This document shows, piece by piece, positions 17,147-24,926 of a DNA stretch of 64,000 nucleotides (its first letter is position 1; each line of letters opens with the position of its first letter). Under the pieces are notes generated by a model, which worked only from the letters and a program-made list of their open reading frames with translations, was not told where the DNA came from and did no database searches. Position numbers and translations under genes: made by a program. The DNA is from Rodentibacter genomosp. 1 (GTDB lineage: Bacteria; Pseudomonadota; Gammaproteobacteria; Enterobacterales; Pasteurellaceae), in the NCBI RefSeq assembly GCF_001999285.1, contig NZ_MLHN01000008.1, forward strand, positions 1-64,000, in the 5' to 3' direction.

Positions 17147-17380
17147 ATGCTAAAAGAAAGTGATTTAATTGTAGATCATTATTACATAGCCAAAAATCCC
17201 AAAAAGATAAATGGATTTATTCCCAAGAGATGTATTATCAAGCTAGATAATAGTGAAGGGTATGTTGTTTATGTTGAATTAAAAGCACTTAAGAATGGAG
17301 CGAAAGGGACGCTAAAAACTGTATCTATTCCATCATTTTTAAGATGGGCAGGAAAAGATATAACAGGTAAGGAGCAATAA
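17147..17380 (+). CDS. Early-region hypothetical protein
   Basis: A 77-residue lysine-rich protein (MLKESDLIVDHYYIAKNPKK). ATG 17147 follows GGAG; the upstream ATG 17117 lacks a ribosome site. The DNA is more AT-rich than its neighbours, and a Haemophilus-type uptake core (ACCGCACTT) sits at about 17094. Its stop overlaps the gemA start (TAATG). No family recognised. Confidence 0.65.
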   Translation: MLKESDLIVDHYYIAKNPKKINGFIPKRCIIKLDNSEGYVVYVELKALKNGAKGTLKTVSIPSFLRWAGKDITGKEQ

Positions 17381-17937
17381 TGACTGACAAAGCCAAACTA
17401 ATCCAGCTGCTCCATATTGGCAAACAGCAGCTTAATATGGACGAATTCAGCTACCGCGAAATGGTCAAACGGCTGACCAATAAAACCAGCTCGACCAAAT
17501 GCACTATCGTAGAGTTGCACAAAATCTTACATGAGCTGCAACAAAAAGGGGCTAAAGTAAAATGGTTCGCAAAACGCAGCACAAAACCGACCGCTTACAG
17601 CCCAGCCACAGGCGAGGTCAAAGTCAAAAGTGAAATTGCCCACAAAATCCGTGCTGTGTGGATTCAAATGGGCAAGCACGGCTTCTTGCGAGATGGCAGC
17701 GAAAAAGCCTTAAACACCTATATGCGTAAAGTGATGAACCAAGGCAAAACGGTGCTGGCGCTAAATGTCGGGGCGTTAAAAGGCGAGGAAGCCAGCCGAT
17801 TTCTGGAAATCTTGAAAAAATGGCACAAGCGTGTAATGCTCAAAACCCTTGCTGAAAAATACGGCTGTATTGTGAGCAAAGAAACCAGCTATGATAAACT
17901 TTGTTTAGTCTTTCAACGCTATCAGGGGGTGGTATGA
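17380..17937 (+). CDS. gemA: GemA regulatory protein (Mu gp16 family, DUF1018)
   Basis: 185 residues with the GemA pattern: KLIQLLHIGKQQLNMDEFSYREM, then TKCTIVELHKIL, then HKIRAVWIQMGKHGFLRDGSE. In Mu it alters host gene expression and DNA topology late in the early phase. It is coupled at both ends (TAATG upstream, ATGA downstream). Confidence 0.9.
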   Translation: MTDKAKLIQLLHIGKQQLNMDEFSYREMVKRLTNKTSSTKCTIVELHKILHELQQKGAKVKWFAKRSTKPTAYSPATGEVKVKSEIAHKIRAVWIQMGKHGFLRDGSEKALNTYMRKVMNQGKTVLALNVGALKGEEASRFLEILKKWHKRVMLKTLAEKYGCIVSKETSYDKLCLVFQRYQGVV

Positions 17938-18488
17938 AATTATGCCGTTGCCCCATTTGCCACAGCGATATTCACTTGGAGGGTTTAATCGAAGACGATG
18001 CAGGGCGTGAACTGCTTGGCAAAATTAGCCAACTTACCCACGGTTGTGCACAACCGATGGTTGGTTACTTAGGCTTATTTAAGCCAGCCAAAAGTAACCT
18101 CAACAACGCCCGTGCGTTAAAAATTGTCAGCGATGTATTAGAACTTTACCCTTGCTCGTTGTTACTGGCACAGGCATTATCCGAAACGGTGGCAAGCCTG
18201 CGTAAAAAACGCCAACAAGCCTTGCAAGCGGGGCAAAAAATCGAACCGCTTACCAATCATAACTACCTCAAATCGGTGTATGAAACGCAAAAGCCGCACT
18301 TTGCTGTCATTCGCACCGATAAAAATCGGTCGGAAGCGGTCAAAGCCCAACAAGCGGAAGAGAAGAAAACGCAAGATGCGATTTTATACGTTGAACGTTT
18401 TGTACAACTCGGACAGGAAGAATTTGTGAAAAGCAGCCCCGAATATCAAATCTGGCTGCAACACAAACAGCAAAAACAAGCCCTTTAA
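17934..18488 (+). CDS. Hypothetical protein with an N-terminal Cys motif, end of the early operon
   Basis: 184 residues beginning MKLCRCPICHSDIHLEGL; the Cys/His cluster may bind zinc. The rest is helical and basic, ending in a Gln/Lys-rich coiled coil. ATG 17934 overlaps the gemA stop. No named family recalled with confidence. A terminator follows at 18509. Confidence 0.75.
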   Translation: MKLCRCPICHSDIHLEGLIEDDAGRELLGKISQLTHGCAQPMVGYLGLFKPAKSNLNNARALKIVSDVLELYPCSLLLAQALSETVASLRKKRQQALQAGQKIEPLTNHNYLKSVYETQKPHFAVIRTDKNRSEAVKAQQAEEKKTQDAILYVERFVQLGQEEFVKSSPEYQIWLQHKQQKQAL

Positions 18489-18508
18489 ACTCTCTTTAAA
18501 CTTTCCCC

Positions 18509-18532
18509 AAGGCGGTTCACGCCGCCTTTTTT
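18509..18532 (+). terminator. Terminator of the early operon
   Basis: AAGGCGG / CCGCCTT with a 6-base loop and six T. Two TTTAAA copies 11 bp apart (18484, 18495) precede it. Confidence 0.88.
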
Positions 18533-18691
18533 CTTGCCTTAAATCTCCCTTTTCAAACTTTTTTATTTTTCGCTAAGCCTTGCTATATCAGGCTTTAAGC
18601 CACTTTTTACCTTACGTTAAGAAAAATTGTGCTAGTGGGAAATTTTAGTTTTTGTACAATAGTCACATTGATAAATTGAATTGGGTACGCT

Positions 18692-19126
18692 ATGTCGCAA
18701 ACATTACAACAAACAGGCTTATTTGATGATGAACACGCCAATATTGGAGCGTTGTTCGACCATTTAGACCAAATTCCAAGTGTAGAATTAGAAAATCGCT
18801 GGCCGTCACTATTGGTGGAAGTCATAGATGTAATGCAAGCGGAGCTATTACGCCAAAATTTTGCAGAAGATAAAGCAAAAACGACCGCTTCCAAGCTCGT
18901 GGGCGTAATGGCACACTATTTTGGTGGCAAATCGTTTTATCTACCGGCCGGTGATAAAATCAAAGAAGCCTTGCGAGATGGACAAATTTACCAAGAATTT
19001 AACGGCAAGAACGTGCCGGAGCTTGTGAAAAAATATCGTTTGTCAGAAAGCACAATTTATGCGATCTTACGCCAACAACGTATGCTGCAGAGAAAGCGGC
19101 ATCAAATGGATTTTAATTTTAGTTAG
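18692..19126 (+). CDS. mor: Mor/C-family middle-late transcription activator
   Basis: 144 residues with the Mor fold: N-terminal dimer part (RWPSLLVEVIDVMQAELLRQNF), then GGKSFYLPAGD, and a C-terminal helix-turn-helix (VPELVKKYRLSESTIYAILRQQRM). In Mu, Mor and C switch on middle and late promoters. Only one such gene is visible here, so it may serve both steps. It stands alone between a terminator and the lysis genes, so it needs its own promoter; TACAAT at 18655-18660 is a possible -10 without a good -35. Confidence 0.9.
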   Translation: MSQTLQQTGLFDDEHANIGALFDHLDQIPSVELENRWPSLLVEVIDVMQAELLRQNFAEDKAKTTASKLVGVMAHYFGGKSFYLPAGDKIKEALRDGQIYQEFNGKNVPELVKKYRLSESTIYAILRQQRMLQRKRHQMDFNFS

Positions 19127-19168
19127 GTTTGATAATCCGCAAACACCACCTAAATACTTTTCCTCCTA

Positions 19169-19206
19169 AACTCCAGTTATCAAGGCAATGATAACTGGAG
19201 TTTTTT
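19169..19206 (+). promoter_or_regulatory. Hairpin that contains the endolysin ribosome site
   Basis: AACTCCAGTTATCA (19169-19182) and its exact reverse complement (19189-19202) form a 14-bp stem with loop AGGCAA, followed by T to 19206. The GGAG at 19197-19200, the only ribosome site for the ATG at 19207, lies in the 3' arm. The structure can act as a terminator for mor and as a translation block for the endolysin. Confidence 0.75.
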
Positions 19207-19749
19207 ATGTCTTTACCTATCTACAAAATCATCGTGCATTGCTCGGCAACACGCAATGGCAAATCCCTTAAACAAGCTGGCAAAACTGCTGCACAAGTCA
19301 TTGATGGCTGGCACAAAAAACGTGGCTTTAAACGTCAGCCTGCGGCACAACGTGCATTTAATCCACACCTATCCTCTATTGGTTATCACTTTGTGATTGA
19401 CGTGGACGGCTTGGTCGAAAGTGGTCGTCAAGTGGGGGAAATTGGCGCACACGTTAAAGGACACAACCAAAACTCGGTAGGCATTTGCTTGGTCGGTGGC
19501 ATTACCGCAAGTGGCAAAAACCACGCTGAATATACCGAAGCACAATGGCAATCACTGCATAAACTCTTGCGTGATTTAGAAGCATTCAACCCGGAAGCCC
19601 TTACTTATGGTCACCGTGATTTATCGCCCGACCTCAATGGCGATGGCACGATCACCCCAAATGAATGGCTGAAAGATTGCCCGTGTTTTGATGTGTGGGC
19701 GTGGCTGGATTCGGGAGAAGTGGTGAATGTAGAACACCTTTATAAATAA
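19207..19749 (+). CDS. N-acetylmuramoyl-L-alanine amidase endolysin
   Basis: Zinc amidase (Amidase_2, T7 lysozyme-like) that cuts the peptide stem from muramic acid for lysis. 180 residues, no signal peptide. Probable zinc ligands are His11 (IIVHCSAT), His136 (YGHRDLSP) and Cys158 (KDCPCFD). Between the last two lies an insertion with a perfect EF-hand-like loop, Asp142-x-Asn144-x-Asp146-Gly-x-Ile149-x3-Glu153. It is the first late gene, directly after a strong hairpin. Confidence 0.93.
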   Translation: MSLPIYKIIVHCSATRNGKSLKQAGKTAAQVIDGWHKKRGFKRQPAAQRAFNPHLSSIGYHFVIDVDGLVESGRQVGEIGAHVKGHNQNSVGICLVGGITASGKNHAEYTEAQWQSLHKLLRDLEAFNPEALTYGHRDLSPDLNGDGTITPNEWLKDCPCFDVWAWLDSGEVVNVEHLYK

Positions 19750-19762
19750 GGAGTAACAAGCA

Positions 19763-19999
19763 GTGCGATTTACAGAACTTTTTACCAATGCCGATGGGCG
19801 ACTTTCTACCACCGCAAGCATTCAGTTTTGGGGTTTTATTGCAGCCACCGGCGTGCTGCTTTATTCCGTCTATTTAGACAAGCCCTATGTGCCTGAAATG
19901 TTCAGCACCTTTTTATTTGCGTGTGTAGGCACTGCTGCCACTAAAGGCGTGGCAAATGCTTTATCACGCCAACGAGAAAACAGGAGAGAAAGCGAATGA
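19763..19999 (+). CDS. Holin-like membrane protein (DUF2644-like)
   Basis: 78 residues from GTG 19763 with AAGGAG upstream. Two hydrophobic segments (about residues 20-38 and 44-65) and a charged tail RQRENRRESE. Placed between endolysin and spanins, it is the best holin candidate. DUF2644 is recalled from FluMu-type prophages. The stop overlaps the next start. Confidence 0.75.
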   Translation: MRFTELFTNADGRLSTTASIQFWGFIAATGVLLYSVYLDKPYVPEMFSTFLFACVGTAATKGVANALSRQRENRRESE

Positions 20000-20250
20000 T
20001 GCATTTAATTTTAGTAGGTGTGGGCGTGGTGACATTATGGGGCGGTTACTTGCTTTTCCGCCTACGTCAAAGCCGTAAACAGGCACAAGCCTTACAAAAG
20101 CAAAACGAACAGCTACAAGCCCAAAAAGCCGTAGCCGAAACCAAAGTGAAAAATTACCAAGTTAAACAGAAAAATGAAGAAAATCTTATTAGCCGTAGCC
20201 GTACTAGCCTGCTTGAACGGTTGTACAACGACGGCGACCTCCGTGATTAA
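19996..20250 (+). CDS. Inner-membrane spanin, Rz-like (DUF2681-like)
   Basis: 84 residues: one N-terminal membrane segment (LILVGVGVVTLWGGYLLF) then a coiled coil (RKQAQALQKQNEQLQAQKAV). This is i-spanin architecture. The outer-membrane partner gene overlaps its 3' third in another frame, as with lambda Rz/Rz1. Confidence 0.8.
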   Translation: MMHLILVGVGVVTLWGGYLLFRLRQSRKQAQALQKQNEQLQAQKAVAETKVKNYQVKQKNEENLISRSRTSLLERLYNDGDLRD

Positions 20251-20368
20251 CCCAAGCTGTGCGGGCTTTAGCTTAATCAAAGCCAGTCGCCAAGATACCA
20301 CCGAAACGCTCAGGCAGGTTGCCGTGCATAATGCTACCTACCGTCAAATTTGTGAGGGACAAGAGTAA
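20174..20368 (+). CDS. Outer-membrane lipoprotein spanin, Rz1-like
   Basis: 64 residues. The lipoprotein signal KKILLAVAVLACLNGC ends at lipid-Cys17; the mature part is about 48 residues. It begins 77 bases before the end of the Rz-like gene in a different frame. Together they should fuse inner and outer membranes at lysis. The TAATG overlap couples it to the next gene. Confidence 0.8.
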   Translation: MKKILLAVAVLACLNGCTTTATSVINPSCAGFSLIKASRQDTTETLRQVAVHNATYRQICEGQE

Positions 20369-20574
20369 TGGCTGATGAATTAGATCGCACAAATGAGCGG
20401 GAAGAAGCCTTTTTGCAACAATGTCTTGCTCCACACCTTGATACTAAGCTCAGTGATGATGAAGTTGAAGCGATTGCAGAAGCTGGCAGACAATGTAGCG
20501 AATGTGGCTTACCTATTCCCAGCGCACGATTGCGTGCCAATCCTTACGCCCACCGTTGTGTGAGTTGTCAGTAA
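20368..20574 (+). CDS. TraR/DksA-family C4 zinc-finger protein
   Basis: 68 residues ending in a four-cysteine finger, CSECGLPIPSARL ... HRCVSC, after an acidic helix (LSDDEVEAIAEAG). Short phage TraR/DksA proteins bind the RNA polymerase secondary channel. In Mu-like phages this gene lies between the lysis and packaging genes. Confidence 0.88.
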   Translation: MADELDRTNEREEAFLQQCLAPHLDTKLSDDEVEAIAEAGRQCSECGLPIPSARLRANPYAHRCVSCQ

Positions 20575-20591
20575 GATTGGGAGGACGGACG

Positions 20592-20921
20592 ATGATTAGC
20601 GAATTTTGGGAATTTGTGCGAGCCAATTTTGGCGTAATTTCGACCATTATCGCCATTATTGCAGGGGCGTTTTGGCTCAAACTCGACAGCAAATACGCCA
20701 AAAAGCACGATTTAAGCCAGCTTGCCGAAATTGCCCGCAGTCACGATAACCGCTTGGCAACGCTTGAAAGCAAGGTGGAAAACCTCCCCACAGCGGTGGA
20801 CGTGGAACGCCTTAAAACCTTGGTGACCGATGTAAAAGGCGATACCAAAGCCACCAGTCGCCAAGTAGACGCAATGAGCCACCAAATGGGCTTGTTATTA
20901 GAAGCAAAATTAAAGGAATGA
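20592..20921 (+). CDS. DUF2730-like membrane-anchored coiled-coil protein
   Basis: 109 residues: N-terminal membrane helix (FGVISTIIAIIAGAFWLKL) followed by a coiled coil (SHDNRLATLESKVENL). ATG 20592 follows GGAGG. It matches Mu gp25-type proteins by position. The stop overlaps the next ATG (ATGA). Confidence 0.75.
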   Translation: MISEFWEFVRANFGVISTIIAIIAGAFWLKLDSKYAKKHDLSQLAEIARSHDNRLATLESKVENLPTAVDVERLKTLVTDVKGDTKATSRQVDAMSHQMGLLLEAKLKE

Positions 20922-21223
20922 TGAAAATGTCGTTAAAAGATTTAATTAAACAAGACCAGCGTTTAGTGATTTTACGCTCGCTTGTTGACACAGGCTACGA
21001 TGCCAACGAATCTATTTTAGATGATTGTCTTGCCCTTTACGGGCATAAAATCAGCCGTGATTTGGTGCGTAACCACCTCAACTGGCTAGAAGAACAAGAC
21101 CTCGTGAAAATTGAACGCCTGGGTAACGGCTTTATGATTGCCAAAATTACCCAGCGTGGACTTGATGTGGCAAATGGCGAAGCTGTGGTTGATGGCGTAA
21201 AAAAGCCCTCCCCTAAAATTTAA
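20918..21223 (+). CDS. Mu gp26-like winged-helix protein
   Basis: About 100 residues with a winged-helix outline (QRLVILRSLVDTGYDANESILDDCLALYG ... RDLVRNHLNWLEEQDLVKIERL). Members recalled as the VpaChn25_0724 family precede DUF3486 in Mu-like phages. ATG 20918 overlaps the upstream stop; ATG 20927 is an alternative. Confidence 0.8.
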   Translation: MMKMSLKDLIKQDQRLVILRSLVDTGYDANESILDDCLALYGHKISRDLVRNHLNWLEEQDLVKIERLGNGFMIAKITQRGLDVANGEAVVDGVKKPSPKI

Positions 21224-21257
21224 GCTGAGTTTAAAGCCAATTTAAAGGAGGTTTAAA
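21219..21257. repeat. Phased TTTAAA array 3
   Basis: TTTAAG at 21219 and TTTAAA at 21230, 21241 and 21252, exactly 11 bp apart. The ribosome site AGGAGG lies between the last two. Confidence 0.8.
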
Positions 21258-21826
21258 TGAGTGAAAAAAACACCCGAGGGCGTGCCAGCAAGGTCGATTT
21301 ACTACCACCGAATATCAAAACCACTCTCACAATGATGTTGCGAGATAAACAATACTCGCAAGCTGAAATCCTTGAGGAAATTAACAACATCATTGCAGAC
21401 AGTGGCTTAGATGAATCAATGCAGCTTTCTAAAACGGGGCTAAATCGTTTTGCATCAAAAATGGAACGGTTCGGCAAAAAAATCCGCGAAGCCCGTGAAG
21501 TGGCAGAAGTGTGGACAAAGCAACTAGGCGAAGCCCCGCAAAGTGATATTGGCAAATTGTTGATGGAAGCGGTAAAAACAATGGCATTTGATTTAACCTT
21601 AAATGCCGATGAAGCTATTGCCAATGATCCTAAATTTTTAAATCAACTGGCTTTAATCGCCAACCGCATTGAGCAAGCCCAAAGCGTGAGCTATGAACGT
21701 GAACGTAAAGTGCGAAAAGAAGTCGCATTACAAGCCGCCGAAACCGCAGAAAAAGCCGTCGCACAAGCAGGACTTTCTGCCGATACCGTCGCACAAATCA
21801 AGCAACAAATTCTAGGAATTGCCTAA
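21257..21826 (+). CDS. DUF3486 protein, small-terminase candidate (Mu gp27)
   Basis: 189 residues. N-terminal DNA-binding-like region GRASKVDLLPPNIKTTLTMM ... SKTGLNRFASKM, then helices and a coiled-coil tail. Located directly before the large terminase, where a small terminase is expected. The left-end cargo protein at 10725 shares its N-terminal pattern. Confidence 0.9.
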   Translation: MSEKNTRGRASKVDLLPPNIKTTLTMMLRDKQYSQAEILEEINNIIADSGLDESMQLSKTGLNRFASKMERFGKKIREAREVAEVWTKQLGEAPQSDIGKLLMEAVKTMAFDLTLNADEAIANDPKFLNQLALIANRIEQAQSVSYERERKVRKEVALQAAETAEKAVAQAGLSADTVAQIKQQILGIA

Positions 21827-23352
21827 TGCAAGCCTTACCCGACTTAATCCCCTTTGACCCAAACGCCTTACTGCTTGGCTATCAAAAACGCTGGGTGGCA
21901 GATACCAGTCAGCTCAAAATTGCCGAAAAATCCCGACGCACCGGTTTAACGTGGGCAGAAGCGGCTGATGACGTGATGATAGCGAGCCTTGCCAAATCGG
22001 AGGGCGGTTCAGATGTGTTTTATATCGGCTCGAACAAAGAGATGGCACGAGAATTTATTGATGCTTGTGCGATGTGGGCAGCCCAATTTAACCGTGCAGC
22101 CGGGCAAATCCAAGAAGAACTCTTTGAAGACGAAGACAAAGACATTCTCACCTATGTGATCTACTTTGCTTCAGGCTTTAAAATCAAAGCCCTTTCCTCC
22201 AACCCGAAAAACTTGCGCGGTATGCAAGGGGTGGTGTGCATTGATGAAGCGGCATTCCACGAAAAATTAGCCGAAGTGCTAAAAGCTGCCTTGGCACTCA
22301 CGATGTGGGGTGCGAAAGTGCGGTTGATTTCCACCCATAATGGTGTGGATAACCTCTTCAATCAACTGATTCAAGACAGCCGTGCAGGTCGAAAAAGCTA
22401 TTCGGTGCATACCATCACCCTTGATGATGCCTGTGCAGAAGGCTTATATCAGCGTATTTGCCAAGTCAGCAAACAGCCTTGGACGCCTGAAAAAGAAGCG
22501 GCGTGGAAAGCTGGTCTGTTGCGTGAAACCGCCACTGAAGACGATGCACTGGAAGAATACTACTGCGTGCCAAAAGCCAGTTCTGGGGCGTATATCCCAC
22601 GCCCAATGATTGAGCGTGCAGCGACAGAAGGCAAGGTCAAACTGCGTTTTGAGTGCGACACCAAATTTATGGAATGGACAGAAGACGAACGCACGGTCAT
22701 CACCAGTGAATTTTGCCTTACTCAATTACTACCGCACTTGCAAGCCTTCAACCCTGACCGCCGACACGCCTTTGGGGTGGACTTTGCCCGCAGTGCCGAC
22801 TTGAGTGTGTATGCCGTTTGTGCCGTGCAACCCGACACCGCCCGGCATTTTGAACTGACACTTGAAATCAAAAACTGTCCGTACAACCAGCAAAAGCAAA
22901 TAATGCTGTTTATGTTAGCAAACCTGCCTCGTTTTATTGGAGCCGCATTCGATGCCACGGGGAATGGTGGCTATTTAGCAGAGGCGGCACTTATTCGCTA
23001 TGGTAGCAGTATGATCGAAGCCGTGCAGTTAAATGATAAGTGGTATCGGGAATGGATGCCGAAATATAAAGCCTTGTATGAATCGGGCTATATTCAAATT
23101 CCGAAAGATGAAGAGATCATCTTAGACCACGGGCATATTCAGGTAATTAACGGCGTGCCGAAAATTGACAAATCACGCTCAAAAGACAAATCGGGCAAAC
23201 GCCACGGCGATAGTGCGGTGGCGTATTGTATGGCGGTGCGTGCGAGTTATATGACAGGCGGTGAAATTGATTTCATTCCACTGCCTGACAAACATTCCGA
23301 CCGCAACAATGATGAATTTGATGACTTAATGTCCAGCGATTGGGACTGGTAA
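21826..23352 (+). CDS. Terminase large subunit (Mu gp28)
   Basis: Packaging ATPase and nuclease; 508 residues. Walker A-like motif EKSRRTGLTW near residue 33, Walker B VVCIDEAAFH near 139, coupling motif RLISTHNG, and nuclease-domain acidic residues FGVDFARSAD and AAFDATGNGG. The 5' end overlaps the preceding stop (TAATG). Confidence 0.94.
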   Translation: MQALPDLIPFDPNALLLGYQKRWVADTSQLKIAEKSRRTGLTWAEAADDVMIASLAKSEGGSDVFYIGSNKEMAREFIDACAMWAAQFNRAAGQIQEELFEDEDKDILTYVIYFASGFKIKALSSNPKNLRGMQGVVCIDEAAFHEKLAEVLKAALALTMWGAKVRLISTHNGVDNLFNQLIQDSRAGRKSYSVHTITLDDACAEGLYQRICQVSKQPWTPEKEAAWKAGLLRETATEDDALEEYYCVPKASSGAYIPRPMIERAATEGKVKLRFECDTKFMEWTEDERTVITSEFCLTQLLPHLQAFNPDRRHAFGVDFARSADLSVYAVCAVQPDTARHFELTLEIKNCPYNQQKQIMLFMLANLPRFIGAAFDATGNGGYLAEAALIRYGSSMIEAVQLNDKWYREWMPKYKALYESGYIQIPKDEEIILDHGHIQVINGVPKIDKSRSKDKSGKRHGDSAVAYCMAVRASYMTGGEIDFIPLPDKHSDRNNDEFDDLMSSDWDW

Positions 23353-23363
23353 GGACAAGCCAA

Positions 23364-24926
23364 ATGCAAAGTAAAATTTTAGATATTCACGGCAACCCAT
23401 TCCGCTTTGAAGCCGATATGCAAACCGAAAGCGAAAGCCGGTTAATGCCGCTGCAATACCATTACAGCGACCACCCGGCCAGTGGGCTAACCCCTGCCAA
23501 AGCTGCACGCATTCTGCGAGCAGCCGAGCAAGGCGATTTAGTCGCACAAGCAGAGCTTGCCGAAGATATGGAGGAAAAAGATACCCATATTTTATCAGAA
23601 CTGGGCAAACGCCGTGGGGCAATTACCGCTGTGGATTGGCAAATTAAGCCCCCACGCAATGCCACACCTGAAGAACAACGTGATGCGGAAATGCTGCAAG
23701 AAATGCTGGAAGATGCCGTATGGTTAGACGATTGCATTTTTGATGCCACCGATGCCATTTTAAAAGGCTTATCTTGCCAAGAAATTGAGTGGGAACAAAA
23801 TTTAGTCGGTGGCTTGAAGTTGATAAAAAACGTGCATTGGCGTGACCCGGCGTGGTTTATGACCCCCGCTTATCAACGTAACAGCCTTCGCCTGCGTGAT
23901 GGCACGCTTGAGGGTGCAGAAATGCAACAGTTCGGCTGGGTGAAACACGTTGCACGAGCCAAAACAGGCTATTTAAGCCGTATTGGGTTAGTTCGCACTT
24001 TAGTCTGGCCGTTCATCTTTAAAAACTATTCCGTGCGTGATTTTGCCGAGTTTTTAGAAATCTACGGCTTACCACTGCGTTTGGGCAAATACCCCGAAGG
24101 GGCAACCGACAAGGAAAAACAAACCCTACTGCGTGCGGTAATGAGTATCGGACACAACGCTGGTGGGATTATTCCGCGTGGTATGGAACTCGAATTTGAA
24201 AAAGCGGCAGACGGCTCAGACAGCACCTTTATGGCAATGATTGAGTGGGCAGAAAAATCAGCCAGCAAAGCCATTTTAGGCGGCACGCTCACCAGCCAAG
24301 CAGATGGGGCAACAAGCACCAACGCCCTTGGCAATGTGCATAATGATGTGCGGTTAGAAATTCGCAATGCCGACCTAAAACGCCTTGCAGCCACACTCAC
24401 CCGTGACTTGGTGTATCCGCTCTATGCCTTAAATTGCAAATCGTTCAACGACGCACGCCGAATTCCACGTTTTGAATTTGATGTGGCAGAAAGTGAGGAT
24501 TTAAACGCCTTTGCTGACGGACTAAATAAATTGGTGGATATTGGCTTCCGTATTCCGAAACAGTGGGCGCACGATAAATTGCAAGTGCCAATCGCAGCGG
24601 AAAACGAGGAAGTGTTGGCAAAATCTTTCCAAAATCCGACCGCTTATATGCACGGCAAAACAGACGGTAAAATGGCAGTATTATCGGTGCAACCCGACCC
24701 CGAAGATCTACTGGATAACTTAGAACCCACAGCAGAAGATTATCAAGCCGTTATCGACCCACTATTAAAACCAGTGGTCGAAGCCTTGCAAAAAGGCGGT
24801 TATGAGTTCGCCCAAGAAAAACTGGCAACCCTTTATGCCGAAATGAACGATGAAGGGCTGGAAACCTTGCTCACCCGCGCCATTTTTGTCAGCGATTTAT
24901 TAGGACGAGCCAATGCCAAACGATAA
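23364..24926 (+). CDS. Portal protein (Mu gp29, DUF935)
   Basis: 520 residues from ATG 23364, which follows AAGGA. DUF935 pattern: RGAITAVDWQIKPP, then QEIEWEQNLVGGLKLIKNVHWRDP, then RDFAEFLEIYGLPLRLGKYP. It forms the dodecameric vertex through which DNA passes. The stop overlaps the next gene by 14 bases. Confidence 0.93.
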   Translation: MQSKILDIHGNPFRFEADMQTESESRLMPLQYHYSDHPASGLTPAKAARILRAAEQGDLVAQAELAEDMEEKDTHILSELGKRRGAITAVDWQIKPPRNATPEEQRDAEMLQEMLEDAVWLDDCIFDATDAILKGLSCQEIEWEQNLVGGLKLIKNVHWRDPAWFMTPAYQRNSLRLRDGTLEGAEMQQFGWVKHVARAKTGYLSRIGLVRTLVWPFIFKNYSVRDFAEFLEIYGLPLRLGKYPEGATDKEKQTLLRAVMSIGHNAGGIIPRGMELEFEKAADGSDSTFMAMIEWAEKSASKAILGGTLTSQADGATSTNALGNVHNDVRLEIRNADLKRLAATLTRDLVYPLYALNCKSFNDARRIPRFEFDVAESEDLNAFADGLNKLVDIGFRIPKQWAHDKLQVPIAAENEEVLAKSFQNPTAYMHGKTDGKMAVLSVQPDPEDLLDNLEPTAEDYQAVIDPLLKPVVEALQKGGYEFAQEKLATLYAEMNDEGLETLLTRAIFVSDLLGRANAKR

